Assembly: GCA_003344405.1 (NCBI GenBank)
Contig: NOWV01000040.1
Coordinates: forward strand, 372,001-436,000
Direction of reading: 5' to 3'
Source: Trichoplax sp. H2
Lineage: Eukaryota > Placozoa > Uniplacotomia > Trichoplacea
Length of the DNA: 64,000 nt
In this document: one piece after another, positions 12,646 to 25,532 of the stretch
Numbering within the stretch: the first letter of the stretch is position 1
Layout: each line of letters begins with the position of its first letter
The notes under the pieces: generated by a model
Database searches by the model: none
Seen by the model: only the letters and a program-made list of their open reading frames with translations
What the model was told of the DNA's origin: nothing
Translations under genes and position numbers: made by a program

Positions 12646-13082
12646 CAGCATGAAGTACCCAGAGAGGGAAGTACCACATGTGATAAAGCTTTATTGTTCT
12701 AGTGCATAGGATGGATGGATGGACTGCGTGGCGGGTACTTTTTTTTTACGAAAACGCAAACGAGACTTGGCTTAACAACTTGGTGATATTGAAGACCCTT
12801 GATATAAAACGTGTTGCTTGTGCCAAGTGCCTAGTGTGTGAGTAGTACTGTAGCGTGGTCCATCCGAGAACCGGCAAGGACCCTCATTGAATATACCTAC
12901 ACGTAGTTTAGTAATTTTATCATTATTGCTGCTGCTTATAGTCAGTAAAACGCTTATGTGCTTGATATAAGTATTACATTAATTGAAGTCAAGTTACTGT
13001 AATTTAGTTCTGGAAGCTTTTGCAATCCGCAGAGAATATCTTTGTGCTGGACCTGTGTTGAAAATCGAACGATAATAGTAAG

Positions 13083-16000
13083 ATGGGTGCCTATCTATCT
13101 CGTCCAAAATTGGATAAGACAACCGAAATCATTGAAACAGCAAAACTTAGATGCTACGCTTCTTGTATGCAAGGATGGAGACTATCGATGGAGGTTATTG
13201 CAGTACTTCGTATTTAGAAGAAATAAAACTAAAAGAGTCACATTAATTCTACTATAGGTCTACAGCAAAGTTTTATCGCGCCACACGCAATCAAGTAGCA
13301 TAATGCTCACGTACAATACAGTACAGTACTTCACAGTTCCTTCTCGCCTGGTTTACAGATACTCCAGACGACTAGACTGTTCAGTACTGCCCTGTCCCAA
13401 TTTTTGAGCTTTTATTTCTTTATAGGCAGTACAGTACATTATAATTAATGTATGTATTATACGTTCAGATATTGATCTTGTGGAAACATTTAGAAATTTG
13501 TAGTCTATGTGTTTTGGAGTGCAAGTACACAACTACAACGTATTTATTAACGTATTAAACGATTAACATGCAAGTCAACATTGATTTACCTTTGGAATTA
13601 ATAACTGCAATTATTATATTATTAGTCCTTATTGATTAACAGCGATACTAGTGCTACAAACTTTGACTACTGTGGTAGCAATGAAGTCAGCTTCATTTTA
13701 GCACTTGCAAAGATCACACTGCTGTATAGAGATTTATCATGTCATACATGCTCCTGCTGTAATCAATCATGACCCTACCTACTCATTCGTACTCATGTGA
13801 TGAAAGTATCAGTGCTCTCAAGTCTTAACAACTTCACTTCACTGCTTCGAGTAATTGATAAGTAGTTCCGCCTTGTTTTACGACTAAAATTACTAAAAAT
13901 TGCACTCGAACAAATTTAATACTGTATTGAGCATTAAGTAGTTGAATGTGGCCAAATTCGAGATTTGCGCCATAGTCCATAGGTGCATGGTTCTTAGGAT
14001 ACAGTCAAACGCGTTTTGCGTTTCAATTTATTTTGCATAGCTTAGCTCTCATTGCTATAATTTGGCGATGGGTGCATTGAGAAATAGAAAGATTTTCGCA
14101 ACGCACGCTGTTTACATTTATTCACTCTTGGCACGCTTTCGCGATAAAATCCGTGTACTATAAACTACATTATTGTCACTATACTCTATCAAATAGTATT
14201 TAGTATTTAAACGTGCAACTTGACTGAAAAGGAAAAGTTTCATTTTAGGCTGAGAATGACTTCAGTTTAGTCGAATATATGATTACGATTAAATTGAATG
14301 ATAAACAAAAATATCGATCGACATTTACGCTAACACGATATAATTCTTCGATCGAAAAGATACAGCTACATACGTACATAAATCTAAATGTATATATCGT
14401 GTATATCGTGTATGCCCAAGCTGCGATAATTAATGTGCTAATGATCATTACATTTATTTCATCGACTAATTATTCCATGTCCTTGAGCTACAGTAATACT
14501 TATCCTTATACTGGTATTTCAGGTATTATATAAAAAATGTCTTAATGTATTCTTCTAATTATATTTTAGGATGCTCATAATTGCTCTCCTGACTTTGATG
14601 ACAATACGTCATATTTCGCCGTTTATGATGGACATGGAGGTACAGTACACTAAATTTAAGCTTATTAAAACTATACAGCAGTTTTGTAATTACAGTAATA
14701 CTGCTTATACTTTTGTTAATGCTGATTCAACATGGTACCATAGCAACAATAGTTGCTAATCATTAGTTTCCATTTGTGAATAATAATTTATAATCTCCGT
14801 TTAACAGTTTTACAACAAATATATTTAATACTACTGATAATAGGCGCCGAGGTGGCTTTATATTGTGCGGAATACTTACCGACCATCCTTAAAAATTTAC
14901 CGACATATAAGGAAGGCAATATCAGCTCTGCACTATCGGATGCTTTCTTGAAAATTGATGACATTGTTATATCACCAGATACCAAGATAGAATTGGAACG
15001 TTTAGCAGCCTCAACGCAGACTGACAATCAAGGAAGTAATGAAGAAGTTGAACCTAACGACGACGACGAAGTAGATGATGTTGAAGCCTTGAATGAAGAT
15101 GCTGCAACTCCTTTGCAAGATATACTAAAGAAATATGAAAACAACGGTATACACTTAATCAGTTGTTTCAATCGTAGCATGCGTATACTTAAACAACTAC
15201 CTGTATCAATAAGAATGTACTATATGGATACAGTGATCGTAGTTGTTATGCTAAAGTTACTGTGGAATTTAGTAGGAGATTAAACAATACTGTGATATAC
15301 GCGCACAATCAATTTTTATACATTTCTTATCGTGCTGCTCTTCGCTATGATTGATAAGCTCACAATTTAAATGAATGATTTAAATTAGTATCTACCGGTC
15401 TTTCTTGTTGATAGTAATAACGTATTGTAAATTACTTGAAAAAGACTTTTCACTTCATTTCTAGGATACAAGCTTGATGGTGCAGCAAAAAAAATTGTTA
15501 TGCATTTACATCGCAACTTGCATCTACAAGGTGAGAAAAGCGATGGAAATGGACTTGCGGATACTACTGGTGATGACGCTATTGCGAACGACCAAGAGTG
15601 CGATAGCGATGATGATAATGATGAGGATGATGAGGACGATGAGGATACTAGTTCTGAGAGTTCCGAGGATACCGATGAATGTGCTGGTGAATTCAGGGAC
15701 GTAAATGATGCATTCGAATATAAAGGTACAGTATATTTCATTGCTGGTTATCGAATATAGTCTTTATCATGTTAGGCTCATTTAGACGTCTGCATGTAGC
15801 TATGAATTATTGTGTCATTCGTCAATCAATTATCTCCCCTTGTGCAGTATTCACTCCGCTTAATTACAGGATAATGTTGTTTCGATTGCCATTCCTTTTC
15901 TTAACAGAAAAATATCGATTATCTGCTGATAATAAGTAATCAACATTTACATTCAATTAATTTAGAGGATGTTGCTGTTAGTAGTGGGACAACAGCAGTT

Positions 16001-17591
16001 GTTGCTGTCATTCACAAGGATGAACTGATTGTTGCGAATGCTGGTGATTCCCGTTGCATATTATGCCGCAATGGTGTTGCTCTACCAATGTCACTTGATC
16101 ATAAACCTACTGATTCGCCGGAAAAGGAACGAATTTTAGGAGCTGGAGGCAAAATCATTGACGGAAGAATTAATCAAGGGTTGAATTTATCACGTGCAAT
16201 AGGTAGAATTGTGCCTATTTTTTATTTAATATCTATTACAAATGTAGTCTTTAAAAGATTTTTTAAATTGATTTTATCCTAGATTTTCGCATGATTTATA
16301 TTTACCAAATTAATGTCATATGCTCCAGTGTTGCTTTACCAGTACTGTACTCATTCAGAACTCTATTACCTTTATAGGCGATCATATGTACAAAGGTAAT
16401 CCGGAAAAATCGTCAATAGAGCAGATGGTTATTGCTAAGCCAGACATCGTATCGTTAAAGCTAGAACCGTATGTACTACATTATAAACCTATAAATGTCT
16501 ACAGTAATTTCGTATTTACCTACATTTACAATTTCTGTAATTATGTTACAACGTTAGCAATACAGATATCACACCATAATATATTAACACTTTCGCAATA
16601 TTCTTGCAGCTACTGTCATTTCATACGTGACAACAGAAGTTTAGCATTATTCAACATTAATAATTTTACATAAACAATATACATTACCTATAGCAGCTAG
16701 ATAAATCTAATATTATGATTGTTTTTGAATTTAACATCAATACGGTGAAACTATCTGAATTTGCAGGTCCGATGAATTTGTTGTCCTTGCTTGCGACGGA
16801 ATTTGGTAAATAATGATAGTCGAATGTTGTTGTTTATTTTAGAAATTAATTGTGTTATCCCATACTATCTGTGATTTTCTTCCAAGTCTTAACCTTACCA
16901 TATCATTATCCTACGATGCACTGTGCAATCCATTTTTATAAAGACAATGTATGCAGGCTAATACAATTATTAATTTTTTGTTTATTGTTACCGTTAATTA
17001 CCGAACCTATGTTAGGGACTGCATGTCGAACCAAGAAGTTGTAGATTTTATCAGGGTTCGTCTACCACTACGAAAATCTGGAAAACAGCAATCGAAAATG
17101 GTTCCTGAGAAGATTTTTATCGAGGAGGTAAGCATTGTAATTTTGTACCTATCGTCAAGTATCCTATCTAGATTCTTTTTCTGTTTTGTAATTAATTGGT
17201 ATCACGTACCGTATAAATAATACAGTACTAATCTAACTTCAGATCAATTTGTAATTTAACGGAGTTTACTATAATCTTACAACATCGTTCATAAATAATG
17301 ATGTAGTTTTATTAAAAATAATCCATTTACAGTACTGTCTATTGCTCTGTAAATACAACTGATAGTTCACCTAACAAGTGCGATAAAGGTTTTTTACCTT
17401 CTTTCCAGTTATTAGACAATTGCTTGGCGGGTGAATGTATTGGTGATGGAACTGGTTGTGATAATATGACCTGTATCGTTGTTGCTTTAGACAACGTGTT
17501 AGAAAACCAGCAAAGAAAGCGAAAGCTATCCGATGTCAAAGAAGCGACTTCGAGCTTATCGAACCAACAATCGTGCGATAAAAATGAATGA
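13083..17591 (+). CDS. PPM1G: PP2C-type protein phosphatase, PPM1G
   Basis: Nine exons: 13083-13193, 14570-14639, 14844-15146, 15465-15725, 15966-16202, 16378-16468, 16767-16805, 17016-17127, 17409-17591. They give 468 aa in phase (human 546). It begins MGAYLSRP, the same N-terminus as vertebrate PPM1G, with Gly2 available for myristoylation. PP2C motifs in order: [28 protein letters not shown], an acidic insert (residues about 110-125 and the Asp/Glu run encoded at 15598-15682), [53 protein letters not shown] and [14 protein letters not shown]. The metal-binding Asp residues of these motifs are all present. The basic C-terminal RKRKL looks like a nuclear signal. Known of the family: a Mn/Mg-dependent Ser/Thr phosphatase linked to pre-mRNA splicing and histone handling; the acidic insert marks PPM1G. 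The first intron is about 1.4 kb. Confidence 0.97.
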
Positions 17592-18519
17592 TTGCAATCA
17601 ATTAGATAGTTGATTAATCCTTATTAGATACTGTTCTAGTTTTATTTCCTTTATTGTTTACGTTTTGTTAAATTATCCATCAATCACCAGTTCTATAGCA
17701 TCATTGTCATATCTGAGACTATCATTTTTATTGCGCGAAAATCTAAATTAGTTATGCAAATTTTGCGTGTTATGTACAAAATCTAATCTTGTCGGCTTTT
17801 TTATTCTTTCGACATTTATGTGAACTAGACTGCACAACTACTAACACGTAGTATTGCGGTAATTTCTGTACGCGTATATCGTAGATTGACGCTCAAAGTT
17901 TGTTGCTTGCTACTTTAAGTCTTTTTGGATGTAATGTAATTGGCTTAACCGCACTGTAAATCTTTTTACGTCAAGGTAATGCTGTTCTTATCAAAAACCT
18001 ATTCTTGTATAACAATCTATGCATGATGTACTGTACATTCCTTAACTTAATTTCCATCCTCTTGAATTACGATCTTATTTGCACTATAAATAAAGTCATT
18101 CTAGTGAATAAATTTTATTTCCGATATCGTTCGCTGTGATGAGTAATTTGACATATACGAGTAAGCAATGTCCTACCCATTCTATTGACTTGGAGAATCT
18201 CTGAAATATGGAGATCCACGCATTTGACTACTTGCTATAATTGTAATAGTAGTGTCATAGTAAAAACTACAACCACGTACAGAATATACAGTATATATTA
18301 TATATTTATAATCTTAAATTCCGGGAGTCTGATATCGTGTCAATATAGTATGCGGATATGCACTTAACTGCGCAGTACAAATAGTACTGTATGGTTCTAT
18401 ACACTTAATGTCAATAGTACAAAACAGCATCCGGTGTTTTTTTAAGGGGCTGTCAATGGCTTTATGTGTACCATAATTAGAATTGAACATAACGATCTTT
18501 ATGATGGGTCGCGTGTTAT

Positions 18520-21500
18520 TATGTGGACAGTACTGTACATTAGTCGAGACTACAGTAGACAGAAGACACCCTATTTAACTGTTATTAACCGGAGTTTTCA
18601 CTTCTATCTGATACCCGGATACTGCACGATAGAGGCCCTTAAGAGGCTTTCTACTGTACTGTACGACAGGCTTCTGCTGCTACGCGACGTCATGTCAAGA
18701 TATTTACCACTGAGTTACGGTGAAGGATAAAAAAGTTAAAAGTCTGCAGGATCTTTTTTGTGTACAGTCTACAGTAGCTGGCACGATTACGACTAGTTAT
18801 GACTATAAAACAAGCTATGCAGAGTGAGTGCAGGCCAAGATCTCCAGTACAGTCCTCATTACTGTATGAGTGTATGGTCAGTTAAAATAGTTCATTAATT
18901 TCAAATAGTGAAAATCGAACGTTCAGTGCAGTACTGTACAGTGTACAGTACATTTAGTTTGCTACGAACTATACATTACAGTACAATGTATTGTGCTATA
19001 CTGCATGGTTTGTACTGTATTGTACAGTGTACAGAAGCGCAGTTACGGTAAAAAGCGTTAACTCGAAAAGCGTATCCTGCTTCCATGCAGTGCTCGCGTG
19101 CATCTGCTATCACTCCCTACGGTCTCTACTGTACAGTATAAAGAACATTTTTAAACAAGAAAACATTTCAACAGCGAAGAACCTACTGGATTCGCTCGCA
19201 GTTGGACGTGTATTGTTGACGTGACACTCATACACGATCGTTCACCATTTCAATTTCAATTTCTTTGCCTATATATTCCTATAGTCGTGCTCACCGAGTT
19301 GACATTTTGGTATACATATTATAAAGGTATGTAAAGTTATTTGTTGTGCAATGATAGCATCACTCGCAAATGGAAATGTATCAATTTAAAAGTTTTCTTT
19401 GTCTAACCCCAAAATATTCACGAAAGGTGTGCTCGTAATATAAGAAGAGACATACGACTACACATCATTGTACAGTGTACACTAGAGGTTATATCCGCGC
19501 GGATAATTATTGTGATATCGAAGCACGTATTTTACAGTTTAATGCATTATCTGTTTGTTACTGTATCTTAGGCCGAGAATCCATTTTGAAGATTCTGTCG
19601 ATTAATTTAATCAATTCGTTCTTATTATACATTGAATGCCTAATTTAATCATACCGTAAAATAGATAGAATACATTCTATGAAATTTCGCACTTATTTCT
19701 CGGACTCATCCCTTCCTTCCGTTATGAGTATCTTTTACTATACTGTACTGTACAGTGTACAATATACAGTACCTAGGCTGAGCATTAGTACTGTACCAAA
19801 AGTCATACCAGACCATACTATATTGTACTGTACAGTACAATAAATTTATATAACGGTCCCACGCTGATACGTTTATAGAGGTAGATAGTGGATAGGTAGA
19901 TTAGAATCTAGATTTACAATAATTAGAACTTGTAGAGATTGATGTTTATACAAACTCTAATTTTCGCTCATGACACTTCTTTGCTTACACAATACGGTAC
20001 TACAGTAATAGTACATTTACACGAAATATCACTAGAGGGATACTTTATTTTATAGTATAATTTTATAATACTGTAATTAGTAATTATCATAACCCTTCCT
20101 ACAGCACGAGAGATTTTTCAAATGTGCTGATGCTACAACGATTAATATTTACGAGCAATATTTGATGATTACGCCACACATACACTGCCGCTGTATTCCT
20201 ATAAGTATAATGAAATGTACTAATAAACTTTACACACTGAAATAATTCAAACTCTTTAAGGCTAGGGCGATTGTTAAAAATCAGCATCTATGTAGACCAA
20301 ACATCGTATACTCTTTTAGTAGAAATTTCTAGAGTGCCGATAATACCTTGATCGTCATTGCAGTGGCTTTTGAATGTCTATTAAAAGATTACTTAATGAT
20401 ATAGCACAAAGTAGAAGTCCGCGGTAAAATACTGTATTTCTCTGCACGTACAGTAAGAGAGTTTTTTCGTATACTTTTTACGTTTTCATTTCACATCATC
20501 AAAAGACTTTCACTGTTACAGCTCATTATGCTGTGCTAGATACGAACATAATATTGTATATCTAGAAATTAAAAGTATTCGTTTTTATATTATTTTTTGA
20601 AGACTTTTACTCAGCCCGCTTTCCTTATCCCTATTTTAATCGATTTTGCTGGTAACGTGTTTAGTATTATTAGTCATCATAACGGGAAATTACTCACAAT
20701 ATTATTACATATCAGAGTATTTTAGTCGTTCACTAAAAGTCTTATAGATCGATTTACATTTGATGTAAGTAAATAGAATAGTAGTATACTGTACATTGTG
20801 TTTATGGCACAGACTACAGACATTAACGCAGTGCTGTGTGGCACGGTACCGACTGACGGACTCGCCTTTACCTTCACCATGACACTGCTAATAGACATAC
20901 AGTATACAGTATATGCTATATACTGTACTATACAGTCTACAGTTTATTAAGAATAATGGCTAGCGTCAGTAGCGTGCGAACTAGGAACACGAGTGCTAAC
21001 ACTCATCCTTTCTCTACAGTATTTTGCCATACCGTACAGTACTGTACGCCCGAGTCCTCTGACCATGACGTTACTGTGTACTGTACACTTACAGAGTTGA
21101 AAAAGACTTTTCATTACTGTACACTGTACTGTATGCAGTAAGCGCCAAGATTCACGTCGACAGACGACTGTACTGTACTGTAGTTCAATGAAGATCTTGA
21201 ACGATTGGATAGAAATTAGAAATTAGTTCAGTAAACAGCGGTTTTCATGGCTAATTAATCTCTACAACTCTACAGGTTCTACAGTACACAATTTACACGT
21301 TCATGCACTACGTACTAGATAGTGTTATAAGTGCAGTATAACTTTAAAATTGCCTTAGCTAACCCAATAACATCACTTTATTCCATTTCCAATCTACCCT
21401 TTTGATCACAATCTTAAATACAGTGCTGCACATTAATAATTAATTAATTAATTAATTAATAAGAGTCGATGAAATCAGTTTCTAGAAACTAATCCACCTT

Positions 21501-21715
21501 TTTTAGGGGCTATGTTGCTGATATTCCCAACAGAGATATCTCAAAATAGTTAGCATCGGCTCTTGAGTTTTTTATAACACCTTATCAGAAAATAAACGAC
21601 GCTTGCTCAAACTGGCACTTACTAAAATAACATACAGTACTGTACTTTGTACTGTACTGTACAGTATAGCCTCATTTGCCTCTATCGGCTGTAGAGTACA
21701 GTATGTACACATGGT
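18520..21715. repeat. GTACAGTACTGTAC repeat clusters
   Basis: At least five dense patches of the palindromic unit upstream of the calcium-sensor gene, interspersed with unique AT-rich sequence. Copies are short and variable, with TGTACAGT, CAGTACTG and ACTGTACA forms, and are not in strict tandem. Confidence 0.7.
21433..21461. repeat. (ATTA)n microsatellite
   Basis: Simple tetranucleotide run in the intergenic region. Confidence 0.85.
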
Positions 21716-22050
21716 ACAGTTAGTGGTTCCGACTTAAACTGTGTCAAGCTTTTCGATAACTAGTGACTCACTATTCGTTATAAAACTACAGTATAATTGT
21801 ATAGGACCAGCCTGGAACAATAACATTGTTATTACTAGATTGCCACTGAAGAGTACAATACAAATTATACTTGGTGCATCGTCTTCCAGTCTAAACTCAA
21901 CTTTAGGGCAGTCTTAGATACCATTAAATCCGATTGCAAGCATACACTAATTCTTCTGCTAATAATAAATAATCTATTATATTCATTGATTGGATATAGA
22001 TAAAGGCTTCCTTATCGCGTGCTTAAAGGAATAAATTAGTGTAATCGGAC

Positions 22051-22635
22051 ATGGGAAAGCAAAATAGTAAATTGAAGCCGGAAATTTTGGAAGATTTACG
22101 TCAACATACTGAATTTACCGAACATGAACTACAAGAATGGTATAAAGGATTTCTAAAGGACTGTCCAAGTGGCACTTTGACAGTAGAAGAATTTAAAAAG
22201 ATCTATGGCAACTTTTTCCCATATGGTGATGCATCCAAGTTTGCCGAACACGTCTTCCGTACTTTCGATACTAATAGTGATAATAGTATAGACTTTCGCG
22301 AATTTATCATCGCTCTGTCGGTGACTTCGCGTGGTAAATTAGAAGAGAAATTAAAATGGGCGTTTAGCATGTATGACCTAGATGGCAATGGCTACATCTC
22401 TCGACAAGAGATGTTGGAAATTGTCCGAGCAATTTATAAAATGGTTGGTAACGTTATGAAAATGCCTGAGGACGAGAGTACACCAGAAAAACGTACAGAT
22501 AAAATTTTTAGGCAAATGGATAAAAATTCTGATGGTAAGCTATCTCTTGCTGAATTTATAGAGGGCGCCAAAAGCGATCCGTCTATCGTTCGATTATTAC
22601 AATGCGACCCTAGTGGCGTCGGACAAGTTATGTAA
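22051..22635 (+). CDS. Hippocalcin/neurocalcin-type neuronal calcium sensor
   Basis: One uninterrupted coding exon of 194 aa, the usual length of the hippocalcin-neurocalcin-VILIP group. It begins MGKQNSK, an N-myristoylation signal. EF-hand 1 is inactive (CPSG, as in all NCS proteins). EF2 ([12 protein letters not shown], residues about 73-84), EF3 ([12 protein letters not shown], about 109-120) and EF4 ([12 protein letters not shown], about 157-168) have intact loops. [20 protein letters not shown] and [12 protein letters not shown] match vertebrate hippocalcin almost exactly. Known of the family: a Ca2+/myristoyl switch recruiting the protein to membranes and effectors such as guanylate cyclases and receptor kinases. 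The exact paralogue cannot be named. The coding part has no introns, unlike every other gene here. AATAAA lies about 105 bp past the stop. Confidence 0.97.
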   Translation: MGKQNSKLKPEILEDLRQHTEFTEHELQEWYKGFLKDCPSGTLTVEEFKKIYGNFFPYGDASKFAEHVFRTFDTNSDNSIDFREFIIALSVTSRGKLEEKLKWAFSMYDLDGNGYISRQEMLEIVRAIYKMVGNVMKMPEDESTPEKRTDKIFRQMDKNSDGKLSLAEFIEGAKSDPSIVRLLQCDPSGVGQVM

Positions 22636-25532
22636 TTGGCTAGCCCCCATGTCAACTACGGTATACGTGTATAATTTTATTCACTGTAGTATTCGCTGTA
22701 GATTTACGTAAAAAAACAATGAGCCATGCACTTGCGATAAAATAAAGTCATTTTTTTAAGCAGTTTATCCGAGATCCTCGTAGTTACGAATTATAGCTAG
22801 TAGATAAGTAAGGTTATTGCCTCGAGCAACTTCAAATCCTGTGTTAAAAGAGTACGTTGTAATATGGTGTTACTATACGTAATGTTGCTTTGTAAAGCTC
22901 ATTTTAAAATGAAAAAAAAAAATCACAGATAAATTTAGATAACTTTCACTGCCAATATAAAGTACATTATAGTACCGACAAACTAAATAATGATAACTAC
23001 AGTATAATTAAAGAGTTGCAATATTTTACGATCATTTTCTGACCTTTCATTAATAAATTCTTGTTATATTCGCATTACTTATTACGTAAACCATTAAAGT
23101 ATTTTGAAGTCATCAATCTAATTCTATAGTTAGCGCTGTACTACTAGTCAATTCGAAACAAGTAATCTTTTTAGCTTCACATAATGTCTTTTGCTATTGC
23201 AAATGTAACCGATAATCATATTAATATTCTTAAATTACACTATTAATTTCATATACGAATTGATCAAGATACGCGTGATAATTGTTAGTGCTAAAAAAAT
23301 TTTTTAATTTGATCACTTTTTAGCCTGTAATTAATTAGAAAGCATTATATAACTTGGTGCGATCCATGTCGATAAAAACGATTGGAATGTAATCTGTCCG
23401 AATTTAACTCTCATATTACAGTAGAATCTGCAGGAATAGTTTTGATAGCACTTCGGCGTTTTGGCTGATTTAGTTGAAATTAAGCTTAATGTAAATGCAT
23501 CCTAAAGTTGCTACTAAATTAATTATTATATTCTGTAATTTGTATAAGGCATATTTAGGTCGTATGCATTTGTATGAGAAACAATACAGTAGGTAACGTT
23601 TTATACCATTACGTCAATATATCAAGTACGGTGCAAAATTTTGTCGTAAATGCCTAAAACAATATGATCGTTGGAATGAAAATTTAATACTACAGGTGGT
23701 GATGCTTGTTTTTTGCTTTTACTAGGCGAATTATATTGTTAGGTATAGCGGATAATTGTTTATGTTCTTGAAAAATGATTATAGAAAAAACATAACTCAT
23801 GTCCTCGTAATACAGTATAGCAAACCAAACTCTCTTTATGCATGGTATGTCTACCGTAAGCACCAACATAATTTCCGCTCAGCTTTGCATGTAGTTACTT
23901 TTAGAAAAGTAAGTTCCTTCTACATCGATTGATATAAAAGTTCTATGTTTTATTAACAGAAAGTATCCTTTATCTTTATTTTGTTGTTCTACATAAATTG
24001 TATCCTGATATGCACACTTACGCAGACTTAGAATTTTCAGATCATATTCTCTCACTTTGTAGTATCGTAGTCTATAATAAATGTGGCCACTATATTTGCC
24101 GTTAGTTTAGCACCTAAATTATTAGGTCTTGCCGCACGGATCCAACGCAATTGTATCGTCAGGAGCTATGTCTGGGTAATATATATATACTCTTACTTGA
24201 GATAGAATTATCCATATCGAATAAAGTTTTTTGATGCCTTACATCGTAAAACAGGATCCATTTATATTTGATACGCAATGTTAAAACAAAAATATTCCCC
24301 AGTGATGTGTTACTATAGATTACATAGTATACTTGTACAATGTAAATGTAGTCTTTCGAAAAAGAATAGTTGCATGTACAACTAATTGGTTCAGTTTCAT
24401 ATCTATTACTATATTGTGTATCAAGAATATTCTAAAATTGATACAGCACCTCCGCCGATTGTGTAGTTCCAACAAATCGAGAAGGATCGCTCCTCTAATC
24501 AGTAAAAGGAGGATTACGTTCAACTGATAAAATAACTTGATCCATAATTACTTTAGAGGTCATAACATAAGTAAAAGCTTGCGCTATGTTTTAATCATAA
24601 CTGAATCGAAGGTTAAATGAGATAGCAATATTGATTAAAGTAACTCTGATGTTAATTACTATAATGAAGGTGTACCAACTCCATGATTAAGCTACTGCAG
24701 ATTCGTATTCAAAATGTATACGTACAAGTAATTCTCAGTAAATAGAAATAAAAATCACTTATCCACTTTCATATACAGGATTTACTTAATACAGTTGCAA
24801 AGACAATAGCAAAGTCGTAGAGCTTCTTGATTTGTACATATGAACTATCCAATTCAATGCGATAAATTAATGCAAATGTATGTCTGCTAAGTATTCTATT
24901 AACAAAGGCGGGCAAATAATGCGTTTACACATAGAGCGAAAGCTGCATAATCACAAATGCATTAATGCTATCTGAATCAGCTATTTTCTCTTACTATAGA
25001 ACTGCAGATAGCATTGTTTATAGCGTTATTAAATTTAGCATATTGAAGACACTCTTACGCCTACTGTATGAGGAAGCAATGCAACATTCATTTATCAATA
25101 GAAGTTCGTGTTTAATTATAATATAGCTCATTATAATGACATTTCATAACACATTACTATGTAATTTTATATCATTCAATCATGAATTACATTGCTGCTT
25201 TCTAATCATTAACAGTATCATCCAAAAATTAGGCTACCATCACCAATACATTACACTGATCTTTTCAAAATATACATTTTAATAATTGAAATACAATTGT
25301 CTATCGATCCAATGCTGATTATGATCATGTTACATAACTATCATAAATAAGCGAATATAATACAATTGTTGTCATCGACATCCAGTATTATGACAGCCAC
25401 TTGTTATTCTAACCGCTAGTATAAACAGTACTTAATATTAACAATTACCGTGTTGCTAAAGGAACTGTATATAAGATAGTAATATGAAAATTCGAAAGAA
25501 ATTTACATAATACTGTAATTAAAAAGCAATGA
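22636..25532. other. Convergent intergenic region, no gene seen
   Basis: 2.9 kb of AT-rich sequence between the calcium-sensor stop and the RAE1 stop. AATAAA at 22741-22746 is a likely poly(A) signal for the plus-strand gene. Only isolated TACAGTA copies occur, in contrast to the 5' flanks. Short open frames at 24320-24527 on both strands are shadows of each other with no motif. Confidence 0.5.

Larger units (their letters stand above)
11619..13082. other. Intergenic: geminin 3' flank and PPM1G 5' flank
   Basis: AATAAA occurs at 11833-11838. A GC-richer hairpin lies at 11958-11990. Dense GTACAGTACTGTAC repeats fill about 12500-12640, followed by a GGAT run near 12711-12722 and an oligo-T run. 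No coding exon was recognised before the PPM1G start. Confidence 0.5.
17592..22050. other. Large intergenic region rich in palindromic repeats
   Basis: 4.5 kb without a supported gene. AATAAA at 18089-18094 may end the PPM1G transcript. GTACAGTACTGTAC clusters recur at about 18520-18990, 19010-19140, 19735-19850, 20780-21190 and 21630-21715. An (ATTA)n tract sits at 21433-21461. Open frames in the clusters translate to Tyr/Cys/Thr/Val-rich repeat peptides and are artefacts. Promoter elements of the downstream calcium-sensor gene, and perhaps a 5' non-coding exon, should lie at the right end. Confidence 0.5.

Noticed and set aside
15385-15741. Minus-strand 118-codon Ser-rich ORF
   Set aside because: Antisense shadow of the acidic (Asp/Glu) region of PPM1G.
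18991-19224. 77-codon open frame rich in Tyr/Cys/Val
   Set aside because: It reads through the GTACAGTACTGTAC cluster; the same kind of peptide arises at 28706-29084, 52156-52506 and 63782-63994 on both strands.
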